A stretch of DNA of 5,621 nucleotides, taken from positions 1-5,621 of the forward strand of contig JAGLUD010000020.1 of NCBI GenBank assembly GCA_023134935.1, given 5' to 3'. The notes under the pieces were generated by a model. It was given only the letters and a program-made list of their open reading frames with translations, was not told the origin of the DNA and searched no databases. How positions within the stretch are numbered: position 1 is the stretch's first letter; every line of letters begins with the position of its first letter. Made by a program: the position numbers and the translations under genes. This document shows, piece by piece, positions 1-5,621 of the stretch. Source of the DNA: Paracoccaceae bacterium (GTDB lineage Bacteria; Pseudomonadota; Alphaproteobacteria; Rhodobacterales; Rhodobacteraceae).

Positions 1-2286
1 TTCGGCGTTGGGCCGGACCGCGTGATTGATGTGCAATCGCTGGCGGGGGATTCCGTCGATAACATCCCCGGTGCGCCGGGAATCGGCGTCAAGATTGCAG
101 CGTTGCTGATTGGTGAATACGGCGACCTTGATAATCTGCTGGCCCATGCCGAGGAAATCAAACAGCCCAAACGCCGCCAAACGTTGATAGAGAAAGCCGA
201 TCAAATTCGGATGTCTCGCGAATTGGTGACGTTGAAAACGGACACTCCCGTCGTTGAGAGCATCGATGAATTCGAAGTGCGTGAACCAGTGCCAGAGGAT
301 CTTCTGGCGTTCATCGCCTCGATGGAGTTTCGCACGCTGACAACACGGATGGCCGCAAAGCTGGGAGTTGAGGCACCGGAAATCGCGGAACCTGCGAAGG
401 CCGAATCTAGTGCAAGTGTTGATACTGCCACGATCACCGCACCGATTGATCATTCCAAATACGAAGTCGTTCGCGACTCGGCGGCACTGCAATTGTGGAT
501 TGATGCGGCCTATGCCCGAGGTTGGGTTGCCGTGGACACAGAGACCACTGGTCTGAACGAAATGATCGTTGATCTGGTAGGGGTTTGTTTGTCGGTCGAG
601 GTTGGCTCGGCCTGTTATATTCCGCTGGCACATGTGAAGGGCGTGGATGACCTGTTTGGTGGCGCTGATCTGGCGGACGGGCAGATGAATAAAGCGTTGG
701 CGCTGGCGATGTTAAAGCCGATGCTAGAGGATCCCTCGATCCTGAAAATCGGGCAGAATATGAAATATGACGCCAAGATTTTGGCGCGCAACGACATCAC
801 GATTGCCCCGATTGATGACACTATGCTGCTGTCCTACGCGTTGAACGGCGGGCTGCATCGGCACGGGATGGATGCACTATCTGAACGCTATCTGAACCAT
901 ACTCCGATTCCGATCAAGACGTTGCTTGGCACAGGGAAATCCGCGATTACGTTTGATAAAGTGCCAATCGACGACGCGGCACCATATGCCGCCGAAGATG
1001 CGGACGTGACGCTGCGGCTGTGGAAACTGCTGAAACCTCGGTTGGCGGTGGACGGGTTGACCACTGTTTACGAGACGATGGAGCGCCCGCTGATTCCTGT
1101 TCTGGCGAAAATGGAAATGACAGGAATCAAGGTTGATCGTGATCACTTGTCCCGCATGTCCAACAACTTCGCACAGAAAATGGCAGGGCTTGAGGACGAA
1201 ATTTACGGATTGGCTGGTGGCAAGTTTAACGTCGCTTCCCCTAAGCAGCTTGGTGAAATTCTGTTTGATCAGATGGGAATTGAGGGCGGCAAGAAAGGTA
1301 AAACTGGTGCCTACGCAACCGGTGCTGATATTCTTGAGGATTTGGCGGCCGAGGGGCATGACCTACCCGCGCGCGTGCTGGACTGGCGGCAGATGGCCAA
1401 GCTGAAAAGTACTTATACGGACGCTTTGCAGGGGCATATCAACCCCGACACGGGGCGGGTGCATACGTCTTATGTAATATCGGGCGCAACGACGGGGCGG
1501 TTGGCCTCCACCGATCCGAATTTGCAGAACATTCCAGTCAGAACCGAGGAGGGCCGCCGCATTCGCGAGGCTTTTGTGGCGGATGAAGGCAACGTGCTGG
1601 TGTCGCTGGATTACAGCCAGATCGAGTTGCGAATTTTGGCACATATCGCTAAGATCGATAGTCTGAAGCAGGCTTTTTTTGATGGGAAAGACATCCACGC
1701 CATGACTGCATCCGAAATGTTCGGTGTGCCGATCGAGGGGATGGACCCGTCGATCCGCCGCCAAGCCAAGGCGATTAATTTCGGGGTTATCTATGGTATC
1801 TCCGGTTTCGGGCTGGCACGGAACCTGCGTATTCCTCGGGCTGATGCGCAAAAGTTTATCGATACGTATTTCGAGCGCTTCCCGGGTATTCGTGCCTATA
1901 TGGACGACACCGTGGCCTTCGCGAAAGCGAATAACTATGTCGAAACACTATTTGGGAGGCGGATTCATACACCCGAAATCAGCGCAAAAGGGCCACACGC
2001 CGGGTTTGCCAAACGCGCGGCCATTAACGCGCCGATTCAGGGAACTGCCGCCGATGTTATCCGCCGCGCGATGGTCCGTGTGCCGGATGCGATTGCACAT
2101 CTGCCTGCGAAAATGCTGCTGCAAGTCCACGATGAATTGATTTTCGAGGTCGCCAAAGATGCGGTTGAGGAAACTACAGCGATCGTGAAAGACGTCATGG
2201 AACAGGCCAGCTTGCCTGCAATAAAACTTGATGTTCCACTTGTGGTTGATGCGGGTCAGGGTGCAAACTGGGCTGAGGCGCACTAA
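1..2286 (+). CDS. polA: DNA polymerase I, 5'-truncated by window edge
   Basis: DNA-dependent DNA polymerase that fills gaps, removes Okazaki RNA primers and takes part in excision repair in the cytoplasm. The frame is open from base 1, so the 761 residues visible are the C-terminal part. By alignment to the E. coli enzyme from memory, about 170 N-terminal residues lie outside the window. Numbering from base 1: the end of the 5'-3' nuclease domain carries GDSVDNIPG (16-24) with metal-ligand Asp17 and Asp20. The 3'-5' exonuclease domain keeps all catalytic motifs: DTE (Asp179, Glu181), NMKYD (Asp257), and YAAED (Tyr329, Asp333), so proofreading should be active. The polymerase domain has motif A LDYSQIELR (Asp537), motif B RRQAKAINFGVIYG (Arg586, Lys590, Phe594, Tyr598) and motif C QVHDE (Asp711, Glu712). 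Phe594 matches E. coli Phe762, the usual residue that lets the enzyme accept dideoxynucleotides. All three activities appear intact and the stop TAA is at 2284-2286. The first in-window GTG at 22 is internal, not a start. Confidence 0.98.
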   Translation, partial: FGVGPDRVIDVQSLAGDSVDNIPGAPGIGVKIAALLIGEYGDLDNLLAHAEEIKQPKRRQTLIEKADQIRMSRELVTLKTDTPVVESIDEFEVREPVPEDLLAFIASMEFRTLTTRMAAKLGVEAPEIAEPAKAESSASVDTATITAPIDHSKYEVVRDSAALQLWIDAAYARGWVAVDTETTGLNEMIVDLVGVCLSVEVGSACYIPLAHVKGVDDLFGGADLADGQMNKALALAMLKPMLEDPSILKIGQNMKYDAKILARNDITIAPIDDTMLLSYALNGGLHRHGMDALSERYLNHTPIPIKTLLGTGKSAITFDKVPIDDAAPYAAEDADVTLRLWKLLKPRLAVDGLTTVYETMERPLIPVLAKMEMTGIKVDRDHLSRMSNNFAQKMAGLEDEIYGLAGGKFNVASPKQLGEILFDQMGIEGGKKGKTGAYATGADILEDLAAEGHDLPARVLDWRQMAKLKSTYTDALQGHINPDTGRVHTSYVISGATTGRLASTDPNLQNIPVRTEEGRRIREAFVADEGNVLVSLDYSQIELRILAHIAKIDSLKQAFFDGKDIHAMTASEMFGVPIEGMDPSIRRQAKAINFGVIYGISGFGLARNLRIPRADAQKFIDTYFERFPGIRAYMDDTVAFAKANNYVETLFGRRIHTPEISAKGPHAGFAKRAAINAPIQGTAADVIRRAMVRVPDAIAHLPAKMLLQVHDELIFEVAKDAVEETTAIVKDVMEQASLPAIKLDVPLVVDAGQGANWAEAH

Positions 2287-2346
2287 AGCGGCGATTCTAC
2301 GCCACCCGCATTTGTGGTCGCGCCTTGGTTTTGTTAAAAGGTTATT
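2287..2346 (+). other. polA-mlaA intergenic gap
   Basis: Sixty bases separate the polA stop from the mlaA start. A short GGCG/CGCC inverted repeat (2290-2293 with 2300-2303, 6-base loop) lies just after the stop but has no T tract, so I do not call a terminator. No convincing -35/-10 pair was seen. The only clear element is the AAAAGG ribosome-binding site near the right end. Either mlaA is read through from polA or it has a promoter that does not resemble the sigma-70 consensus. Confidence 0.5.
2336..2341 (+). promoter_or_regulatory. Ribosome-binding site of mlaA
   Basis: AAAAGG lies 5 bases before ATG 2347 and 11 bases before the in-frame ATG 2353. A third in-frame ATG at 2359 is too far away. 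This favours 2347, with 2353 as the alternative. The choice changes only the residues ahead of the lipoprotein signal hydrophobic core. Confidence 0.55.
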
Positions 2347-3087
2347 ATGTTTATGACTATGTTTCGCAGCGGTGGACTATTGGTTTTGCTGTCATTCTTG
2401 GCGGCATGTGCGAGCGGGCCAAAGCCCGCTGATCACATTAACGACCCGTTTGAAGAAACCAACCGCCAAATACATGAATTCAACAAAGCAATGGATGCTA
2501 TCGCACTGGCCCCCGCTGCTGCGGCTTACGGTGCTGTTATTCCTGAAGACGTGCGCGATGCTGTGGACAACAGTGCAAACAATCTCGCGTTGCCCGGACA
2601 GGTCGTTAACCATGTTTTACAGGGCAAAATTGCGGATGCACTGCAAACTACGGCACGGTTTGCGGTGAACTCCACTTTGGGAATTGCGGGGCTTTTCGAT
2701 CCTGCTTCGGAACTTGGTCTGTTCGAGGTGCCTACTAATTTTGATGAAACACTTCAGGTTTACGGCATGGCCGAAGGCCCGTATCTGGAGCTGCCATTAA
2801 TCGGTGGCAGCACCGTGCGTGGAACATTGGGCATGGTTGTAGATTTTGCGATCGACCCGTTACGCCAGTATATTCCTTCGCCCGAGCGCGAGTATTTGTT
2901 CCTTTTAAAGGGCGTAGATCTGGTTGGAGATCGACTTACCTATTCCGATTTGGTCGATCTATTACTATATGAATCATCAGACAGTTATGCGTCGCAACGA
3001 ATTGCCTACCTGCAAAACATGCGGCACAACCTTGATACAGAACTGGTTATTGAAGATTTGGAGGACCCCTTTGCGTTCGATTACTAA
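2347..3087 (+). CDS. mlaA: MlaA (VacJ) outer-membrane phospholipid lipoprotein
   Basis: Outer-membrane lipoprotein of the Mla pathway. In characterised relatives it forms a ring in the inner leaflet that removes phospholipids from the outer leaflet and hands them to periplasmic MlaC. The protein is 246 residues, close to the family norm. Residues 1-20 are a lipoprotein signal peptide ending in the lipobox LAAC, with Cys21 as the lipidated residue and Ala at +2, compatible with outer-membrane sorting. The family start motif NDPFEETNR lies at 32-40, followed by RFAVNSTLG (104-112) and the family core from Tyr139 to Arg158 (YGxxxGPYLELPLIGGST). Together these make the family assignment firm. The C-terminal region (about 175-246) is less recognisable. 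mlaC follows with a 17-bp overlap, which supports a shared pathway. The genes for MlaF, E, D and B are not adjacent. Confidence 0.95.
   Translation: MFMTMFRSGGLLVLLSFLAACASGPKPADHINDPFEETNRQIHEFNKAMDAIALAPAAAAYGAVIPEDVRDAVDNSANNLALPGQVVNHVLQGKIADALQTTARFAVNSTLGIAGLFDPASELGLFEVPTNFDETLQVYGMAEGPYLELPLIGGSTVRGTLGMVVDFAIDPLRQYIPSPEREYLFLLKGVDLVGDRLTYSDLVDLLLYESSDSYASQRIAYLQNMRHNLDTELVIEDLEDPFAFDY
3060..3064 (+). promoter_or_regulatory. Ribosome-binding site deciding the mlaC start
   Basis: A perfect GGAGG sits inside the last codons of mlaA, 6 bases before TTG 3071. No in-frame ATG or GTG lies at usable spacing, and TTG 3071 is followed directly by a complete export signal. This site is the main reason for choosing the TTG start. 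Confidence 0.75.
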
Positions 3088-3691
3088 AACACCCACACTT
3101 CCGCGTCGCGCCGTTTTGGCGGGTGCTGGCGGCCTTATGCTAAGCGCAGCATTGCCCACATTCGCCTTCGGTCTAACGGAGGGTGCTGCAATAAGTTTCA
3201 TCAACACGGTAATGACCGACGTGCATGTAATCATCAACTCCGGCAAGTCCGAAGCACAAATGTTGGCCGATTTCGACGGGTTTTTTAGCAAGCACGCCGA
3301 GGTACCCTTAATTGCCAAGACCGCATTAGGTGCGCCTGGCAGGGCGGCGTCCAGCAGCCAGTTGTCAGCTTATATTCGAGCCTTTCAAGGGTATATTTCG
3401 CGTAAATACGGACGCCAGTTTAGGGATTTCATAGGTGCGGAGCTGAATGTTATCTCGAGTCGCGATCTGGGTGCCAAAGGTGTGTTGGTGACCAGCAAGG
3501 TCGATCTACCAACTAGGCCGGATTACGACATGGATTGGTGGGTTATTGAAATAAATGGCCGTCCAAAAATGTTCGACCTGGTTATCGAAGGTATTTCCAT
3601 GGTGTCCACTGAACGCACTGAGATTGGCGCAATGTTGGAGTCCTTTGGTGGGGATATCGATAAAATGACCGCTAGGTTGAACGTGACCTAA
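3071..3691 (+). CDS. mlaC: MlaC-family periplasmic phospholipid carrier, TTG start
   Basis: Periplasmic shuttle of the Mla pathway (MlaC/Ttg2D family), which carries phospholipid between MlaA in the outer membrane and the MlaFEDB complex in the inner membrane. Starting at TTG 3071 gives 206 residues, near the 211 of E. coli MlaC. The start is chosen because of GGAGG 6 bases upstream. An ATG at 2924 is in frame but would add about 49 residues lying entirely within mlaA, ahead of the signal peptide. Residues 8-32 are an export signal with a twin arginine (TLPRRAVLAG, Arg12-Arg13), a hydrophobic stretch 14-28 and a possible cleavage after TFA (Ala32). Family features follow: the helix region with LIAKTALG (80-87), the YIRAFQGYISRKYGRQF segment (101-117), Trp156-Trp157, and the diagnostic DLVIEGISMVS (169-179). 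The gene overlaps mlaA by 17 bp, indicating an operon. Family call is firm; exact start and Tat export are inferred. Confidence 0.9.
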   Translation: MRSITKTPTLPRRAVLAGAGGLMLSAALPTFAFGLTEGAAISFINTVMTDVHVIINSGKSEAQMLADFDGFFSKHAEVPLIAKTALGAPGRAASSSQLSAYIRAFQGYISRKYGRQFRDFIGAELNVISSRDLGAKGVLVTSKVDLPTRPDYDMDWWVIEINGRPKMFDLVIEGISMVSTERTEIGAMLESFGGDIDKMTARLNVT

Positions 3692-3698
3692 AGGTTAC
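3683..3698. other. Small inverted repeat over convergent stop codons
   Basis: GTGACC (3683-3688) and GGTTAC (3693-3698) can pair as a 6-bp stem with one G-T wobble around a TAAA loop. The loop contains the mlaC stop, and the opposite-strand stop (3695-3697) lies in the right arm. Neither side has a T tract, so it is not a classic intrinsic terminator. It may be chance. Confidence 0.25.
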
Positions 3699-3970
3699 CC
3701 CCAATCCTCGGGGATATCGTAATAGACCGCTAGGCACCCCAGACGCGACGGTAGCTTGGGAAACTTGTCATCCGCGACGCGTTCACCCAGACCACCATTG
3801 CTGATAGACAGCGCAAGGTTGGAAATGACCGAGTCTTCCAACCCTTTTTCGGTGTTGTCCCGCACCAGCTTTTTCTCGAGCGCCTGACAGGGACCGTCGA
3901 CTTCTTCGTAAACTTGCGGAAACATATAGCCGCCAGCGAGAACCAGAATTAGAAGTATTAGAAACTTCAT
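3695..3970 (-). CDS. Small unrecognised membrane-anchored or secreted protein
   Basis: I do not recognise this 91-residue protein. Residues 3-17 are strongly hydrophobic (MKFLILLILVLAGGYMF), consistent with a single N-terminal membrane anchor or an uncleaved signal, so the rest is probably periplasmic. There is no lipobox cysteine. The remainder is soluble and mixed-charge, with two cysteines only, Cys28 and Cys79, which could form a disulfide if exported. A short Gly-rich turn SNGGLGE (57-63) and a C-terminus YYDIPEDWG are the other visible marks. The start ATG overlaps the hemH stop by one base (TAATG), and an AAGGGTGGG purine-rich site ends 4 bases upstream (its AAGGG part 8 bases). This start is preferred over an in-frame ATG at 4045 deep inside hemH, which would place a basic 25-residue tail ahead of the hydrophobic segment. 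It is the last gene of the minus-strand cluster and is probably translated by coupling to hemH. No function is proposed. Confidence 0.75.
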   Translation of the reverse strand: MKFLILLILVLAGGYMFPQVYEEVDGPCQALEKKLVRDNTEKGLEDSVISNLALSISNGGLGERVADDKFPKLPSRLGCLAVYYDIPEDWG

Positions 3971-5019
3971 TACACCCACCCTTGTAGTTCGTTTTCGATG
4001 ATGCCTAGAAGGGCGGCGATGTGATCGTCCCGATCGTTGAGGCAAGGAATATAGGTGAAGGTTTCGCCACCCGCTTCTTCAAAGCTCTCGAAGATCTCTT
4101 CGTTAATCTCTTCCAGCGTCTCTACGCAATCGGCGGAAAATGCAGGTGCAATTATGGCAATATTTTTCTTACCAGCTTCAGCCAGTCGCGCGACTTCTTC
4201 GGCGGTGGCAGGGCCGACCCATTTTGTCGGACCGAATTTGGATTGGAAGGCGGTGATGATGTGGCCATCGTCCCAACCTAATGCTTCGGCCAGCAAGCGC
4301 GTGGATTTCTGGCATTGGCAATAGTAGGGGTCACCTTCCAAAAGATATCGTTCAGGCACGCCGTGATAGGACACGACCAGATGGTCTGGCTTGGTATCCA
4401 ACTTGGCGTAAGCCTCACGGACCGAGGATGCCAAAGCTTGGATATATGCGGGATTATCAAAGTACGCGGGGACCGTCCGAATGGAGGGTTGCCACTTCAT
4501 TTGCATCAACGTGCGGAATGCGTGGTCGTTCGCGGTTGCAGTCGTCGGGGCAGCGTATTGCGGATATAGCGGGAAGAAAACGATCTTTTCGCAACCCTGT
4601 TCTTTCAGATTACGGATGGCGGCATCGGTTGAAGGATTTCCGTAACGCATACAGAAATCGATAACGATACCATCGCCATATTTCGCCGTTAACGCCGCAT
4701 CAATCTTTTCAGTCTGAGCGCGGGTTATGGTTAACAAAGGGCTCTCGTCCAGTTCGTTATTCCAGATACTGCGGTAAGCCTCGCCAGATTTGGAGGGGCG
4801 CAGTGTCAAAATAATCGTCTGCAAAATCGGTTGCCATTTCCATGACGGGGCGTCGATCACACGTTTGTCGGACAAAAATTCGTTTAAATACCGACGCATA
4901 GACCAATAATCCGTGCCATCCGGCGTGCCGAGGTTGACCAGAAGCACCCCAACTTTAGAGCGCGCAATTTGGCGGTGGTCACTTGGGGCGTGTGCAAGGC
5001 GGTTAACTAAATCAGACAT
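3970..5019 (-). CDS. hemH: Ferrochelatase (heme synthase)
   Basis: Inserts Fe2+ into protoporphyrin IX to make protoheme, the last step of heme synthesis, usually at the cytoplasmic face of the membrane. The protein is 349 residues, somewhat longer than the 320 of E. coli. Residues 23-34 are the family N-terminal strand VGVLLVNLGTPD. YLNEFLSDKRVID (44-56), FCMRYGNPS (122-130) and FFPLYPQYAAPTTAT (148-162) are further family blocks. The conserved His219 in SYHGVP corresponds to the metal/proton-handling histidine (human His263), and Glu300 in SADCVETLEE to human Glu343, so the active site is intact. Six cysteines are present, including Cys234-Gln-Cys236 after the catalytic His. The start is ATG 5019, with CGAGG ending 6 bases upstream. 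ATG 5025 is too close to that site, and an upstream in-frame start at 5082 would run deep into the preceding gene. It overlaps the upstream phosphodiesterase gene by 8 bp and the downstream small gene by 1 bp. Confidence 0.97.
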   Translation of the reverse strand: MSDLVNRLAHAPSDHRQIARSKVGVLLVNLGTPDGTDYWSMRRYLNEFLSDKRVIDAPSWKWQPILQTIILTLRPSKSGEAYRSIWNNELDESPLLTITRAQTEKIDAALTAKYGDGIVIDFCMRYGNPSTDAAIRNLKEQGCEKIVFFPLYPQYAAPTTATANDHAFRTLMQMKWQPSIRTVPAYFDNPAYIQALASSVREAYAKLDTKPDHLVVSYHGVPERYLLEGDPYYCQCQKSTRLLAEALGWDDGHIITAFQSKFGPTKWVGPATAEEVARLAEAGKKNIAIIAPAFSADCVETLEEINEEIFESFEEAGGETFTYIPCLNDRDDHIAALLGIIENELQGWV

Positions 5020-5621
5020 CTGCATCCTCGGGTTGTAAGCGTGTTGCGGGTATATACCCTTCAAACGTGATGTTGTCAGCAAGGCGGCGCGCTTTTATTT
5101 CTTGTTCGGGGCTGCGGACAGTCCAACACATTATCGGCACGCCGCGCGCTTTTAGTGCTGCCACAGGGGCTGCGCCTAACAGACGGTGATCTTGGGAAAC
5201 GAAACTACTTCCAGTACTTTCAAAATCCGGCACCTCGTTAAGCTCTTCAGCGCGGGTTCGGCTTAGCAATTTAAACTGCTGGCTGTAATCACCCGTAGTA
5301 ATTCCGCGTGGAACATTCGGCGCTATTTGCGAAAGTAGCATGACAGAATGTGGGTTGAAGGACATCACAACTGCATCGCCAGTATAGGTCTTCAACACTT
5401 CAGCCACCCGGCGTTCAAGTGGGCCGACGTCTGGGCCGACCGCGCCATCCTGATCCTTTAGTTCGATCACCAAAAGCGCTCGACCGTTAACCAACTTTAA
5501 AACGTCCGAAAGCGTAGGGATCATTTCATCGCAGGAGTTTAGCTTAACGTCGCTTAACTCTGCCGCGGTTTTCATCCGTATTGGACCAGATTCTTTAGTC
5601 AACCGATCAAGCGTGTAGTCG
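5012..5621 (-). CDS. Glycerophosphodiester phosphodiesterase family protein, N-terminus outside window
   Basis: Members of this TIM-barrel family hydrolyse glycerophosphodiesters (deacylated phospholipids) to glycerol-3-phosphate and an alcohol, using a metal. The frame stays open to the right edge, so 202 C-terminal residues are seen and roughly the first 50, including the HR and E.D metal-binding motifs, lie outside. Numbering from the first visible codon (5620-5618): DYTLDRLT (1-8) is the end of the HDxxLDRxT motif. IPTLSDVLKL (34-43) matches the usual IPTLxEVL. VIELKD (51-56) carries the conserved acidic Glu53. SFNP and the later CWTVRSPEQE segment match the back half of the barrel. The short C-terminal tail after EGYIPA is normal in length. 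A TTG at 5602 is internal, because the conserved motif continues upstream of it. The family is clear, but the substrate is not readable here. It is the first visible gene of the hemH cluster. Confidence 0.88.
   Translation of the reverse strand, partial: DYTLDRLTKESGPIRMKTAAELSDVKLNSCDEMIPTLSDVLKLVNGRALLVIELKDQDGAVGPDVGPLERRVAEVLKTYTGDAVVMSFNPHSVMLLSQIAPNVPRGITTGDYSQQFKLLSRTRAEELNEVPDFESTGSSFVSQDHRLLGAAPVAALKARGVPIMCWTVRSPEQEIKARRLADNITFEGYIPATRLQPEDADV
5026..5030 (-). promoter_or_regulatory. Ribosome-binding site of hemH
   Basis: CGAGG on the minus strand lies inside the end of the phosphodiesterase gene, 6 bases before ATG 5019. It abuts the in-frame ATG 5025 with no spacer, so 5019 is the better start. 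Confidence 0.65.

Noticed and set aside
22..24. GTG as the start of polA
   Set aside because: The frame is open to base 1 and the upstream residues FGVGPDR fit the Pol I nuclease domain, so this codon is internal.
1674..1680. Seven-T run in polA as a slippage or frameshift site
   Set aside because: The frame continues through it into intact motifs B and C. It simply encodes Phe-Phe, with no sign of a programmed event.
877..1851. Long open frames on the minus strand opposite polA (877-1359 and 1363-1851)
   Set aside because: They are antisense to strongly conserved polymerase and exonuclease motifs, and their translations show no recognisable domain.
2288..2303. Possible terminator after polA
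   Set aside because: Only a 4-bp GGCG/CGCC stem with a 6-base loop and no following T tract.
2924..3070. Longer mlaC starting at ATG 2924
   Set aside because: The extra 49 residues lie wholly within mlaA, have no family similarity that I can see and would bury the export signal. GGAGG-TTG at 3060-3073 explains the start better.
3971..4045. Longer version of the small minus-strand protein starting at 4045
   Set aside because: The added residues are an Arg/His-rich tail read from inside hemH and would precede a natural signal anchor. The TAATG start has a ribosome-binding site.
4281..4664. Plus-strand open frame opposite hemH
   Set aside because: It is antisense to the conserved ferrochelatase core, with an Arg-rich translation of no recognisable family.
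5020..5082. Longer hemH starting at 5082 or 5025
   Set aside because: 5082 would run 71 bp into the phosphodiesterase gene with no family match, and 5025 has no spacing from its GAGG.

Overview
The window looks like ordinary chromosomal DNA from an alphaproteobacterium, most likely a marine Rhodobacteraceae/Roseobacter-type organism. This is judged from the protein style, the moderate GC, the tight gene packing and the ferrochelatase variant. It is an inference from recognised families, not a database match. No insertion sequence, phage gene, CRISPR array, tRNA or rRNA was seen.

Plus strand, bases 1-3691: the 3' four-fifths of polA (DNA polymerase I, cut by the left edge) is followed after a 60-bp gap by mlaA (outer-membrane lipoprotein) and mlaC (periplasmic phospholipid carrier). 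mlaC overlaps the end of mlaA and probably starts at a TTG codon behind a strong GGAGG inside mlaA. MlaA and MlaC are two of the parts of the Mla pathway, which moves mislocalised phospholipids from the outer to the inner membrane. The inner-membrane ABC complex (MlaFEDB) is not in the window and is presumably encoded elsewhere.

Minus strand, bases 5621 down to 3695: a glycerophosphodiester phosphodiesterase-family gene (cut by the right edge), hemH (ferrochelatase, last step of heme synthesis) and an unrecognised 91-residue membrane-anchored or secreted protein. The three genes overlap one another (8 bp, then 1 bp), so they are almost certainly co-transcribed and translationally coupled. This cluster meets mlaC tail to tail with only 3 bp between the stop codons.

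No dramatic new system is visible. The points most worth a second look are the small unnamed protein coupled to hemH, the TTG start and twin-arginine-type signal of MlaC, and the compact convergent junction with a possible small hairpin over both stop codons.
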